Of a stretch of 33,430 bases of DNA, positions 14,713-29,700 are shown piece by piece. The notes beneath the pieces were generated by a model, which was given only the letters and a program-made list of their open reading frames with translations, had not been told where the DNA came from and made no database searches. The position numbers and the translations under genes are program-made. The DNA is from a virus. Where the stretch lies: IMG/VR virus record IMGVR_UViG_3300037189_003707, positions 1 to 33,430 of that record, one strand, 5' to 3'. Positions within the stretch are counted from its first letter, which is position 1. Each line of letters begins with the position of its first letter.

Positions 14713-17700
14713 TTATCCTTGGTCAAATGTAAGATCTGTTCCGGTATTGTCAAACGTAAATGCGTTATTGTCAAATGCCGGTGTTGGTAATGTACTTATT
14801 TGAGTATACCATGATCCAGGAACTGCCTTAACAAAGGTAGCTATTGGGCCATTATCTACTAATAGGTTAGGAGTAACTTTGCCATCAAAGTCTGTGCCGG
14901 ATCTCTTAATCACAGTCACCTGTGTGCCGGCCGCTAGTGTGTTAGTTAATCTCAACGAGTTGGTTCTGCCGTCTACAGCAAAATCAGCATCAAATGTTGT
15001 GTCGCCCTCTGGACTGGTTGGTGCTATGTTAATATTATGTACATTGTATGGAGATTTTTTCAATCTTATATTAATAACAAAATATTGCCAGTTAGCTGAA
15101 TTAGCTGTGAATGTTGTACTAGTGTGTGCAGTTAAACACTTGTATTGATAGCTACCATAATTTACTATCATTCCAACTGAATAACTTACACCGGTTGCCC
15201 AGTCAGACGTTACATAGCCTCCAACAAAAACATCAATGTCATTGCTTTGGCCATAGCCAACTGGTATTTGAGATTGTTGTGTCCAGTAGGCAGTGTTTGA
15301 TGGCGAAGGATAAACTGTTTGAGTAGTAGTTAAAGTATATGCTGTTGATACTAGATAGTACAAGTTGTTAAATGTTACTACATTATTTGAGGTATACTGA
15401 TAGCTAGGATCAAATTCTCCAATAAAGGTATATCCGGCCGCATTTAACCAACTAGTCACGCCAGAGTTAGTTGGGGTAAAGGTCAACGGAACTGTGTTAG
15501 TACCATCGCTTAATATCTTATAAGTTTGGAAGTTATCCTGATAAGGAATAGTTTCGCTAGCACCTATTTCTTGAACTACGGTTCCTGTTCTATAGATCTT
15601 GCCTACTCCTGTTCCGAGCGTACCTCTATGTAGTTGTCCAAGCACGTTTCCGTTAAGAGTAAAGAATTCAATACGCTCCCCTTTAATTTCAATAATGCCA
15701 GGTTTATTACCTGCTGGATTTGGAGCGTCAAAGTTACTTGCATCCTTAACTGTAATTGTTGTATCAGTAGGTTTTAATTCAACTGCTAGTTCAGTTTGTT
15801 TTAACTTGTTTAATCGCTTGAATACCGTACGATTCAACATGTCTTTAAATTGCATATAAGCTATACCTGACTTTAGTATGTTGCTACTAAATGTCAATAT
15901 TCTAAACACATCATTAACTGCTGGCGGAGTAGCTAATTTTATACTTTGCATATCTGATTGCAGAGCATAATCAACATCTGGATTCAATAATTTTCCGTTT
16001 TGCTCTACCCATACATAAGAAGAATTTATAACAGGTCGTTCTAAGGTAATTAGACCGTTAAACAAACTCTTATAAGCAAAAAATTCTGCTGTATCAACAG
16101 TATACGAACTTGTTAAACCAGGAGTAATATTTCTATTAGTTGCTTGAATATCAAGAATACTATGATTGTAGTTAGAAATAACTTCTATAGTATGCCCGGT
16201 ATCATAGGTATTAGCAAAGCGTATCTTAGGAGTTGTTCCTGGAATATAAACGTATCCTGCATCTGAAGCTATAGAAACTTTTAATTGCTGTCCGCTGTAA
16301 GTAGCGGCAACTGCACTAGTCAATACAATGCTGATACCATTTGGAACAAATTTCCAATCAGTGTTAAAGTTTAAAGTAGTATTGCCTGCTATGACTACTA
16401 CATCTTGAACTGGTATAGATGACGGGGTATATCTAGCACTGTCGATAGTATAGGTGTACTTGTTAGATTTAATAGTAAAATATACAACACCGGGTGGACG
16501 TAAAATTGTGTTGTCCACTCGAACTATCATACTGCCTTCGGCTGGTAATCCGATACCAACCGCATACTGTAAATTATAATCAGTAGTACCATTACCTACT
16601 AGTCGTTCTTTTTTAGCAACGGAGAATGTTTGACTTGAGCCGGCAACAATAATGTAAGTTATTAGTGACTGTGCCGCAGGTGCTATTAAGAATCTAATAC
16701 CTATTCTATTTGGATTAGCATAAGTGTCGTCTGTTTCAAAAATAGTTACAGTCTGCGCTACACCATTAACATAAACTGCTTGTGTAGTAGGAGTAATGTA
16801 CTTGGCATTAGTTATAAATTCTAATGTGTTGCCGTCACCGGTGAAATGATCTATTTCTAAAATATTACTGCCGTTAAAGCCAATAGATGTAATAGATACA
16901 TAGGTTCCCAATGCAGGAGGATAAGTGAATACTACCTGTTGATTTTGATAGTCAACAACATAATCATCCGGTGCTGTTAGTACAGTCGAACTTGTACCAA
17001 CTGCTGTTCTTACAATTACTGCACCTGCACTATTTGGTGTTTGGCTAATAGCATAATTTCTAGTAACACCGTCACCGATATATGGATCAACATGGATGTT
17101 AGCCGAACCAGAAGTTGGCTTGTCGTATATCTTAATAGCTACAGCATCAACCACTTGTCCTGGGACTACTTCTTCGGGAGCCGGACTAGTCGACGGGGTT
17201 ACAAATCCATCGCCATCTACTAGAATATCATCTGCAGATAATCCAGTAGCAGTGCTGTATACTAGATCTCCTCCGGTTAGTGCAGTATCATAGTCGGCTT
17301 CATTTGGAGCAATTGAACCGTCACTAGTTGTTTGTCTAAATATGAATTGATCACCGTTACCAACTGTGAAGGTATTAGGAATAGTAAACGTACTAGTCGT
17401 TCCATCAGCAGTGATAGTTCTCATAACTGCATTTGTATTAGTAACCTGTAAAGAGCCGTATATCGGATCATCGATTCTTACTGGTTTTAGATAGCTACTA
17501 ATGGTAAGAACAGTTCCAAAAATCAACGGTGTGTTCAATGTAATAACACCTTTACCAAATGGATCAGTTGTCGTAATCACTGATAGTGTTCTAGTAAATG
17601 TAATAGTACTGCCATTGCCGATATCTTTGTACAAGATTTGATCAATTTGTACATCGTTAGCACCAATGATCTGTTGTACCTTAACACTTAAACCGAGTGT

Positions 17701-20700
17701 ACCTGACACAAACGGACTAATTGTTATTGTATCGCCTACTGAAATTCCAACAACATTCACTAGTGTAATTACATTACTACCTTTCTTGTTAGATGCATAA
17801 GAACTGCCAGTTACTGCATGGCTGTTTCCTAATAGTATAGAAACTGCCGAAGTAACTGTTGGAACAATATCTCTAGGATCAAATGTATAGACTAATCGAA
17901 CACCGTCACTAGTATAGCTTTCACTAAACAACTGACTATAGTAAACGTTTAGTTGTGTTCCTGATGCAGGAGTGTAAGGTAACGTAAATGAATGTGTATT
18001 AGCTGAAACTTGTGTAATGAAATCATTAAATGTTGAATCTTGGCTATCCCACTTGTCAGACCAGTAAGGTGTACTTCCCCAACCAGTGTTAACATCAAAA
18101 CCAATACCGCTGACAATTACTCCGCCGTAGTCGATGCCTGTCATTAACTGACTCAAATCTTTTCCGGGCTGTCCATTTTCTGGATTATAAAAATGTTGTA
18201 TTCTGTCAGTGGCATTTAAAATTGACGAATCTTTTAGATAGGTTACTAAGATAATACTATTCTTAGCTGGAGCAACATCTAATGTTATGCTTCCGCTGTA
18301 AGAATGATATCCCTTAGCAGTAGATGTTACTGTAGATAATTTATAATTGTCACGTAACACCGGAACCCCGTCAACTGTGACTGAGCTAGTGCCAAGACGT
18401 ACATTTGGTGCCCATGTAAGCGGATACTGCACTCTTGAACCGGTTCCTGTAAATGTTTCAGTCTGCTCTAAATTAGTAATAAAATAATTTTGTGTAGTGC
18501 GATCAAACTTAACATTTATTTTAGTAGTACGAATCTTACTATCACCAATGATAGCTATTATCCGTGCTGGAGTTCCTGTTGATGAAACTCCGCCGTTAAT
18601 GGTAACTGTTGGTGCGCTAATATAACCCTTACCATTTGTCAGTAATACAATTCGATTAATCTGACCATTAGCAATAAATGCTCTAGCAGTTGCTCCGCTT
18701 CCGCTAGTTCCAGAAATTGTAATTTGTGGCTCGTTAATATATCCAGATCCGCCATTGACAATTTTTAAATCAATAACACTATAGCCTACATTATCTAACC
18801 AATTCTTCCATGGATATGTGTTTACAATAGGATTATCAACGCTGATAACACCATTGGCAATACTTGTATTAATAGTCTGGAATAGATTGTTTGTGTATGT
18901 GCTAGGCAAATCAAAGTCAGTAGCCATTATCTCATTAGATTCTATCTTGTTAAAATTACTAATGTATTCTCTAATTTTAGTTCTGTATGGCTTGACTTCG
19001 TCAATGTAACTTTCAAAGTCAGCTAGATTATTAGGTTGATAGGTAACTGGTTGATCTAAACTACCAATATTGTGCATGGCTTTGACAAAACCAGTTTTAA
19101 AGACCCAATCTAATTCAGCTTGTTCTGAATATGCATAACGGATGCTGTAGAAGAACAAATCAAGGTATACAGTTTTTAATTCTTCTACTAGTAAATTATT
19201 TTTAATAGTATTAAGAATAATTCTTAGTTCTTTAGATGCAACTAGGTCAAAGTTTGTGCCGTCGTACAACCCGCCGTCATAGCCATAAATTGTATTAGTA
19301 AATTTATACAATGAACTATTAAATTGTATAGTACCATTTTGAATACCAACTACCTGGTAACTTTGTGTATAGTCAACGCTAGAACTATTGGCAAACTTCT
19401 TAAGTAAAGTCCACTCGCCCTTGTTGTTAGTCTTAACTTTTACAACTTCGCCGATGTTAACTGAAATGGTTGCTAGATCTGTAAATGTATTAACAACGTG
19501 AGTTGGACTAGTATTCTGGCCGTATCCAGTTGCATACCAATCTACTTTAGTCCAGTATTTTCTAACATCGTAATTTTGTGTTTGTGTTCTAGACCAAACT
19601 TGAGAAGCAATATCAAACGAATAAATGCTCCATGCATTACCTGCTTGAGTATCAGAATGCACTAGTACAGAATAACTTCTTACACTTAGAATAGTACTAG
19701 CTACAGACGCATAGCCTTCGCCCGGCGATACTACTGTTACAGACGTGATACTTCCCTTGGCATTGATATTAGATTTAAGAACTGCGCCTTGTCCTGTACC
19801 CGCTACTGAAATATATGGAGCATGGGCATATCCGCTGCCACTGTTAAGGATGATAACGCTGGTTATTCTTCCATCAGTCAGTACCGGTATTAGTTCTGGA
19901 ACTACAAACGAAGTAATATTAATATAAGTTAATTCAGTATCGTAATCTTTTACACCATCATACAATCCTAGTTGAACACTTGGTTCAGCTTCGTATGAAT
20001 CTAACGCACTTAAATTTCTGTTTTCAACTATTTGATTAGTCAACAGGGTTCTGTTAACCTGTTCTATTACCTGTTTCAATGCTTCATAACGATTAATAAA
20101 CATTGATTGACGCGGTCTAAATTCTATACCGTATCTTAGTTTAGGTGGCAATGATAAGTCTGGAACATCTTTACCAGTCAAATCTTTTCCACATAAACTA
20201 TCAAACCATTTTTCTTCAATTCTAGCTGGAATATAGCTGTTGATGTCGTTGCTTATTAATGCATACTGTCTATGTATATTTTTAGTATCTGCATTATCGA
20301 CAGTCCAATACTCTACACTTAGAACTGCATCAGTGTGTTTTAATAAAGGTTTAATATTAGCTAGACTAAAACTGTTTGGACCTGTGAGTGCTAGATATTT
20401 GTATCCTTCACCTCTTGGATTTGAAATTAGGCTAGCAACAGAGCTTGCACTCAGGGTTCTTTTTCCAGTAGTAGGGGCGATTGTTTTATTCTTAACCCAG
20501 AAATAATAGGTATTCTTGCTAGTGTTACTAACATTATCATACTTGGTCACTAACGAATATGTTTCAGTCGTAGTGTATAATGATGTTCCGCTGATTCCTT
20601 GTGCAAGACCGGCTTCAGTATCTGCTAGGTTATTCCATTGTACTGGAGAATATTTTGATTTTACCCATTCGTAAATATCGATACTAGCACCTGGGAATAT

Positions 20701-23700
20701 AGTAGCCCATAGGCTAGTTCTATAAATTATGTTGTCATCGTGGCCGTCAATAAATTTAGCAGTTTGTAGATCCCACCATAGTTGTCCAACTTGATCATCA
20801 CCCCATGTCATGCCTGCTCTAACATTAACTGTAGAATCTCCTACATTATATACGGCAGGGTCATAGAACGACTTGTAGGAAATTTCTTGGTCTGCTGGGC
20901 CGGGGATTTTTCCCTGTAATGGATCAATAACATCTAAGTAAGATAACACTTGACTAGTTTTACGATCATAGATAAATGCTCGCTTGATTTTACTAATATC
21001 AACTTTATCTAATTCAGTATGTACTGATTTCCAACTGTAGACATTTGGAGTTTTTAGATATTCAAAAATTCTTCCTGATACTAGACTACTAGTAATTGCT
21101 CGAGGAGCACCGACTAAAATATTGTCTGTGCCTACTGAGAATCCTTTACCGTAGCTAGCATTTGCGCCTACTAAGTTTGATAATCGTTCGCTGAAAATAA
21201 ATTTAGTATTATAGTTGTCGTAAATATCAATTCGACCACTATCATACTCATAGTGCCTAAAATTAGTTGCACCGCTGTCAAAAACAGTATCATCACTCCA
21301 TGTTGTAGTAGTGAAGCTGTCGGCATTGGCACTATAAACTACTAGTGTTGTAGAATTGTTAACAAACTTAACACTAGTTCCAAATTTTTCAACTGGCTCA
21401 GGGCTTATGTTTGTTAAATTTTGTAAGAAATCATAAAGTTGAGATGTAGGATTATATTCATAAACACTAACTTCCCCAGATCCAACAAGTGGGCTACCAA
21501 CAGCAATATATGATCCGCTGGTTGTCATATCCACCGATGTACCAAATCCATAAACTCCATTAGTTGTAGACAACAAGATCCATGCATTACTTACATACTG
21601 ATAATAGTTAAATGCGCCGGCAACAGTTGTAGATGCTGTTTGAATTCCCGGTGCACCAATTACTAAAAACTGTCCGTTAGACGCTTGTACACTTGAACGA
21701 TCTACGCCTAGGCTATGTCCAAACTGCGCCTGGCTAGCTGGTGCAGTTAACGATGATGTGTAAGCCCAAGACGGTATTGTAAAGAATACTAGTCCGTTAG
21801 GAGTACTGTCCGGTGCCGCATTGATAACAACGAATCCAGATTTAATATTTGGATAGTTAAATGTACCAAGCCCATATACAGTACCAGTAGTTAACTGATT
21901 TATAACAACAATGTTTAAGAATGATAATGTTGCTGGAACTTGTATTAGGTTAGCTGATATAACTTGGCTACCATCGGCCACTCCGTTGGCAGTTACCGTC
22001 ATGCCAGGTGCAATACCTGTTAATGAATCAACACGGATGGCATTTCTACCAAACGTACCGTAACCTGATACTGATCCTGTATTAGGTTTAGTTAGATATA
22101 CAATGGTTGTTCCGCTTAAGAAACTAGAAATTGTTGCACCAGAAGCTATTCCTGTACCTTCGGCTAGCATTCCTACTACTAGTCCGGTAACACTACCAAC
22201 TGTGATATAGTTGTTTCCAAGGCCGCCCACTATGCCGGTAACCGCGGTTGCATTATTCACACCGGTAGTCACCGATGTTGCGCTTACTACTTGAGTAACA
22301 TATTGATTACTGTAAAATCCAGTTCCTTTAAGAACCATACCGTTAACTATTCCGGTAGTGTCTGAAAGACCAATTACGCTACCTATTAGTGCATATGCTT
22401 CTGCGCCTGTACCCGAAGTACTAGTAAAAGAAACAAACGGTGATGTTAATAGATCGTATCCTGAGCCAGGAACTGTTACAGTCACCGCAGTAACACCAAA
22501 TGTCACTGTGAATCTTGCACCGCTTCCTGTACCGCCTGTTACAACGTTATTTGATGTTAAGGCCGCGGTAGAATATATACCTGTGTCATATATCAACACT
22601 GATTGAATTGCACCTGTACCGGATATTTGTGTTACACGTAGTTTTGCAGGTGCCGTATATGTTCCGCCACTAATAGTTAATATATCGCCGAGAATATATC
22701 CAGCACCAGAATAAACAATTGGCGTAGTCACAGCTACCACACCTATAGTCGAGGTTGCTTTAGCAGGAACACTTCCTGATGTATTTGGAGTGCCGATGTT
22801 AACTGTTGGAGCAGTAGAATAGCCTGAACCAGGTTTGTCAACGACAATTTGTTTAACTGCGGTATTACTACTTGCAGATGGGTTATAGCTTGCAGACGCT
22901 TGTACAAAATTTTCATAGGTAAGCACATAGACTTTACCAGTATTGTTTGAATATCCCTCTGCTCCTACAAACAAATTATATGATGTAGTGCCGTCATCTA
23001 AAATCTGAGTTCCAAAAATTAAACTAGTTCCAAACTTTTCATTAGCACTAGGCGATGGGCTAACAATAGTATCAACTAATTGGAAAATATTGTTTAAATC
23101 TTTTTTGTAAATGCTAACTGCACCTTGTGCCGCTAGGGTACTATTAGTACCAGTAGCATCGATTGGTACATAATTTATAGCTTTCCAGTATGTCGATCCG
23201 CCGCTGAATATTACTGGGCCATTTACTGTTGATAACGTGTTCTTAGATAAAAATACATTTGATCCAACGTAGGCAGCTACCGCGGTCAATGATGCAAGGC
23301 CAGAACCTGTTGTAAGTTGATTAACAGACAGTTGACCAGTTAACGAACTTATAACTAAATGATTTTGTCCAAATATAACAAATACCGAAGTTAATGCCGC
23401 AGTAGTATTTGCACTAATAACTACAGTATTTCCTACAACACTTAGAACTGTAGTGCCTTCTGGTATTCCTGCAGTTGTTGATAATGTTTGTCCGGCATAG
23501 ATATTTGCTGGAGTTGTTACAGTTAATGTATTAGAGCCGGCCAATGCTGTTACTCGACTTGCGGCATTTGCAAACGCTATTGATCCAGCTATTGATCCAG
23601 TAGTTAAATTATTGAAAAATACTAAACGATTAGCATCGTTACGACCTGTTATTACAGTCCCGTTGACTAGATTATTGCCCGCTATTATCTTCCATCCTGC

Positions 23701-26700
23701 GACTACTGCACTAGCTGATTGGTATTCTGCTGTTGAAATAAACTTAGCAGAATTAGCACCAAATATCATTCGCCCGCTAGGAGTACCTGTAGAGGTTAAA
23801 GTAAGTATAACAATATTGTTTATACTATCAACTAGAGATACTGTCGTGTTAGATGCAATTCCAGTTCCAACAACACTCATGCCTACAACAATGCCAGTTG
23901 TTGAAGATACTGTAATTGCTCGAGTATTAACTAGATCACCAAAAGTTAGTATAGTTGATTGTAAAATAACTCCAACTGTATTGTTTAATGTAATGACATT
24001 TGTAAGAGAATTAACATTTGTAACTATTGTGTTAGCTGGAATGTTTGTTCCAGTAATATTAATACCAACATAAATTCCAGACACACTAGTGACTGTTAAT
24101 GACTGGGCTCCGGCGCTAACTGAAGTTGCTAGTGTTGTTTTGAAAACATAGTAGCTAGTAATTGCGGCCACAGATGCATCAGTCACTGTTGAATATACTA
24201 CTTGACTTTTTGCTGTTGCGCTAATTTGCGGCGGATTATTAGCAGGTACACTAGATATTGCCTGATAGAAATTATTTTCCAAAGCGACAATATCATTGGT
24301 GCTATAAGTGTTTACAATGTTCCAAGAGTAAGAACCAGAATTAGATACTAGATGAGTAGAAGCATATCCGGCTCTTGGATGCCCAACTGCTAGCCAGGTT
24401 TTATCTGGGCTTAATGCAATAACTTCAGCCAACTTATCTAGAGTGTTTAAATTTCCACCAAACGAATCATTTTTAGAAACCGTAGGAGCTGTTACAGTTT
24501 CTCTCTGTATCCAATTAGAAGTATTACTAGCCTTATCGTATACTAATAATTCACCGTTGCTTGTTCCTGCAAGTAACAAGAAACCATCTTCTGATAACGC
24601 AACAGTTCTACCTAAATCTAATTGAGATGCTGGGTAAGCATATTTGATTTCTACAGAATTGTATACCGGATTGTTTTCCCAGACAGTCCATTTACCATTT
24701 CCGTTATCATCAGTCCATAATAATTCACGTGGTTTTAATATTCTTGGAAATACCGAGTCAGCAATATCGATTGAATAATCTTTAACATTTCCCTGAGCGT
24801 CATAGGTATTTCGAGCACGTTGTGTTTGTAACAAGAATATTAAAATTCTACTTTGCTCAGTAAACGGACTAGCTGGAGGGTTAGTTAATGTAGTTGTAAT
24901 TGTAATAGTGTTCAGACTAACTGAATTAATTTTATAAAATCCAGCGAATCCAGTAACTTCTTTAATACCAATATAAGAACCAGCAGTTAATACATGATCG
25001 ATATCAAATGTAATAGTTAATGTTGTACCCGAGTATGTTACATCTTTAACCACATAGTTAGCATCTGTAAATCTATAGACATTCCATGATACACCTTCAA
25101 AACCAACCCAGATGTAATCGCCTTCGTTAATTCCAGTAATATCCTGTGTCAAAATACTGTCTAAAGAATATAGTGTAAGTTTAACTTCATCTGGTCTAAC
25201 ATAACCTGCAGATCTTAAATATGGTCTATAGTTTTTAACCAGCGGCCATGGACTACTGTTGTAACCAATAGGTTTTAAATATATGTCGGTTGGCAGTTGA
25301 CGGATTGTTAGATCGTAGTATGGTGGATCTAACGAATCTAATAGTTCAATCCCTTGAGGATTGCTTTTAAATTTAGATTCGTCAAGAACAAATTCAATAT
25401 TTTCATAGGCTTTACTAGCACCGTACTCGCCAACACGCAATGCCCATTCTTCGTAGAATGTAATACTTTCTTTATTTTCGCTACTTAATACATCGAACAG
25501 TTTGCTTAGGACACTCTTTGTACCTTTCTCGCGAATCATTCCTTGATAGAATTTAAATTCGCTAACTGGATCTTGAATAATATTATTCAAGTAATCCCTC
25601 TGTTGATAACCTATTAGATGCTGTGCTACTTTTTGTTGATCGCTATCAAAATTGTCGCTATCAAGACTATAAAAATCTTGGAACTGTGCAACCTTATAAG
25701 TCCAGTTAGGAATTAATTTTGGAGACGGTTTACTTGATAGCTTCAACCATTGGGTAGTATCTAGTGTTTCTGCACCTGGGACAATATTTCCTGTAGGATC
25801 TGCTTGTAAATAGAATTGTCCATATTTTACAAGTTCACCAATATTATAATCTTTCCAAGGTTCCCATTCTGTTATATGTGCTTCATCAAAAATAAAACCA
25901 GGAACATCAAATCCACCATACCAGTTTATGCTAGTATATCCTGATACTTTGATTCGTTCTTGTCTATATCCAGTTTCTGGATTATAGATTGTATCGTTGA
26001 ACAGCGTAGAATTGTCAAGCAATACTACTTGTTCTTTTTGTACTAGGTAAAAACTAGCACCAAAAATTCCGTCATTAGTTTTTGTTGTGTAACTAACTGC
26101 ATTATCTTTTCTATATAGATTAATGAATCTAGGCTCTAACGGGGTGCCATCTACTTTAAAAATCTCGTAAGGATTAAAATTACTAGTAATGTCTTCAACA
26201 ACTGCTAGTGTAGTATTAAACGTTATAGTGTCAGCGGCAGGACTTAAACTTAGGACCGCGCTTCCAACTGTGCTTAACCCATCTAATTTTGTATACTTTG
26301 CATCGTCAAAGATAGTACTAGCCGATACGGTTTGTATTGCTTGATAGTAGTCACCGTTATATCGAACGATTGTGTTGTAAGGAATATCTTGATTTGGTAA
26401 CCAATCTTTCCATTTATTTTGCCCTACTGACCAATTCTGTGTAGTCCAGAACAAAAACTCTTTTGCGCTAGTTTCCCAGTTAGTTACTGCCTGTAATGTA
26501 GAATTAAAACTGTCAAAGATAAATCCTTCATCTTTTAACCATTCACCGTAGCCAAGAATAAAATCTACAACTGATTGTATGTTATAAAATTTAGTGCCAT
26601 ATGGAACTGTTACTAGATTATTTTTATCCCAGCTGGTTCTAAGTATAGCACTAGTTCCACCTACAATAGGAAGTGATCCTAATAGAACATAAAATTGTGC

Positions 26701-29700
26701 TTGGAAAACTGTAGTAGTTGTGTGTCTAGCTAACGAACGATAATATTTTCCGTTATACTGAATTATCTTTCCGGCTGCATAGGTTTGCTGGCCTTCCCAT
26801 AACTGAAAGCTTTCACTAATACCACCTACATTTACAGTTATACCTGATCCAACATAGCCGTAAGATTTAAAATACGGTTGTGTTTTACTATAACCTTTGA
26901 CTTCAAAACCATCAGTTAGCTTTGTAATAATAATACCGCTATAGGTTAATTTCTTAATGGCACTAGAACTGTTTAGAACTACTGAATAATTTTCAGGAGG
27001 TACAAACACACTTCCCTTGCTAACAGGAGTTCTGCTATCAAGTAAAAAGTTAAATTTTTCTTTGCTGGTAAATGCTCCAAGTCGATAGCTTAGTTGAGCA
27101 TTGATATTATTAAGATCGTACTGATAAGAATTATAAGACTTTAGCGTATCGCTTAAGATATAGTCTACAATATAGTTAATAAGACCGGATGTTAGTGTAG
27201 ATGATTTGCTAGAATATAAACTTGGTAAGACTACATCGTATGGACGAATTCTAAGATTAGTATCGGTATAAACAATTTGTCCAGCTAGGTTTCTCGATAT
27301 TCTTGATTTATCAAGAAACACGCCAAACGTTTGAGCAGGTCTTAATAGTAAGGCAGTAATTATTAAACTAAAAGAATAATGACTGCTTCGACGCCATGCG
27401 GCTTCAACAGGACTAATATCACCAAATACAAAATCTGCGTCAGTTGCTTGTGTAATTAATCCTTGTGCTACGCCAATTGAATAAGGATCTAAAATATTTC
27501 CTTGATCGTCTACCGGAATATGAGCAAGCAAGTATGGTCTTTTAAACTTTGTAATCACATAAGGAGCTACCGCTGGATCTTTCACTAGACCGGCAGCAAT
27601 ATCTTGCCACATTATTAAGTTATCTTTAGTGTAAGGTGCAGGACCGTATAGTCCCTCCCACCAAGTAGGCTGACTAGTGAATCCTAACATCTCCCACGGT
27701 GCTAGATTTGGCTTATCTGTATCGTATAACCATCGATAGATACCTCTCCAGTATCCAGGAACTGGACGTCCGTCTGGTGCTGAATGCCCTTTATAATTAT
27801 AGGTTAAAGGATTATTTCTATCATAGCTAAGAGGTTTAGTAAAATCTCTATCAATTAGGCTAGACCATTTATAAAAATTAGGAGCCAACACTTGATTAAA
27901 TTCTGATAGACTATAATCATTAGATCTGTTGTAGCTAGGAATTAAGTCGTATAAATCAAATACTGATGCATCATATACAACTTTAATATTGTTATAGATT
28001 CGTTTTTCTAATTCAAGAATGATATTGTCTCGATAATCGCCATAGGCTAATATCTGACTGCCGTCGTGTCCTTGTATCATTAATCGCGGAGTAACTAGTG
28101 CAGTATCTGTATAAATCTTAGGTTCGTACTTAGGATAAATGCCTAGCTTTGACGGAGTTTGCGGGATATAACTTCCGCTAGTATTTTCATATTCTTTTAT
28201 GGTAAGAGTATCACCCACTGCCTTGGTAGCAGTAACGATGACAAATCCCAACGGATCAAATGTATAATCTTTACCGTATATTAATTGAGTGCCATTTAGG
28301 TAAACTAGAACTGCTTTAGTAGATAACGATGTAAGAGAAAATGTTGCAGACAACGGGTATGATGTAATACGGCTGTCAACTACCTTAACATTTCTAGTGA
28401 TATTAGCACCAAATGCTACCATGTCGCTAGAATAGTATGGACCGGTCGGTACTTTATCTTGTACTAGTTTTTGTAAGATAAGATCTACTTGTACAGCAGG
28501 TGTATCATCGATGCCAAGTTTTGTTGCCGCAATTATAAAGTTTCTTTTAAAGGTAACGTAGTCTTCTCTAGCTTTTTCTAGCGCACGGATAACATTATTT
28601 GCTTCAATTGTAATATGATATAATCCAAGACCGAGCGGGCCACTATGTTGAACGAATTTAGTTCCATAAGCAGTGCTGTTAGGCAAGTCTCTTAGGTTGC
28701 CATCTCCTGGATACATTCCGGAAAACTCATTTAGGTTTTCAACTATCGAACTTACATGGTCAATAACTTCGCCCAATGTAAATTCTAAAATTTCATTATT
28801 AACAGGATTGTTTTGAAGGTTGACAGGTATTTCGTAATGGCCGTTAGCATTGATCGGCTGATTAGCATAGGCTTTTATTGTTACAACATCAGTCAGTGAA
28901 ACTGCTGTTTTAAATTTAACTATCTTATAAATTGTACCATTGACAACAGTATAATTCTTAGGGTCAACACGGACTCCGTTTAAGTAAACTTTAACTGTTA
29001 GATCTGACAAATTATTAATGTCATCAAAGATATCTATATTAAAATTATTAGTTAATTGCGAATTTTTATAGATTCGCAATGCTGGTTGGACATTAGAAAT
29101 CTCGCTAGTCTTCCAACCATTAACATATTGTCTATTGCCGGCAAACGTTGTCTTGATTAAAAATCCAATATTTGTTTGTAAAGTAGAAATTACTTCGCCG
29201 TTCAAATAGGTGAATGTATCATTTGCTAGACCAAATCTAAAAACTATGTCGCCAATATTATCAATATTCTTATGTGATATTGCAAATCCTAGATTAGAAT
29301 CAACTGCTCCGGAACCTACTTTATAGGAAAATATTTCTGTTCCAAAGAATGTAGAGCCTGGATATTTTGTAAGGTCGGCGAACGAAACTTTGTCAATGTC
29401 AACAAGATCAAACGCAGGTGGTTGATTATTTTTATTTTTTTGCTGTCCTAATTTCCAAACCGTACCATTGTACCAGTACATTGAACTTTGATGTGATTTT
29501 CCGCTCTTGACTAAAACAGTATTGCCTTCTACTGGAGTAATAGTTGGGATTAAATGTATTTGTCTATTACCGGCAATTGTTACAAAGTCAACTGTAAAAA
29601 TTTGACTTTTTACATAGATGTCGTTGTCTGCTAAAAATAGTACTCGATGGCCCTGTACAAGAGATACGCCGTCAACAATATATCCTGTTGATCCTTCAAT

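Larger units (their letters stand above)
21055..24637 (-). other. FG-GAP / beta-propeller-like region, split by repeat insertions
   Basis: Blade-like motifs: LDLGRTVALSEDGFLLLAGT and WLAVGHPRAGYAS (24637-24361); KFGTSLIF, YNLFVGAEGYSNNTGKVYVL (23125-22890); FGHSLGV, FLVIGAPGIQ, IAVGSPLVGSGEVSVYEY, EKFGTSVKF, ILVGAPRAI, SGRIFEYLK (21750-21055). The pattern [FG]G-x-S-(x)n-hydrophobic-VGAP-(x)n-G-x-[IV]-x-[VI]-Y is that of integrin-like FG-GAP repeats. About seven blades can be drawn if the two insert blocks are removed. Confidence 0.6.

Noticed and set aside
23612-24073. Plus-strand frame of 153 codons inside the giant gene
   Set aside because: It coincides with the Thr/Val/Gly-rich repeat block on the minus strand, whose composition leaves the opposite strand free of stops. 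The minus-strand frame is 5446 codons and has clear domains.
29425-29450. A/T tracts inside the giant gene as possible slippage or programmed frameshift site
   Set aside because: The frame continues without interruption on both sides, coding QQKNKNN, and no downstream frame needs to be joined.
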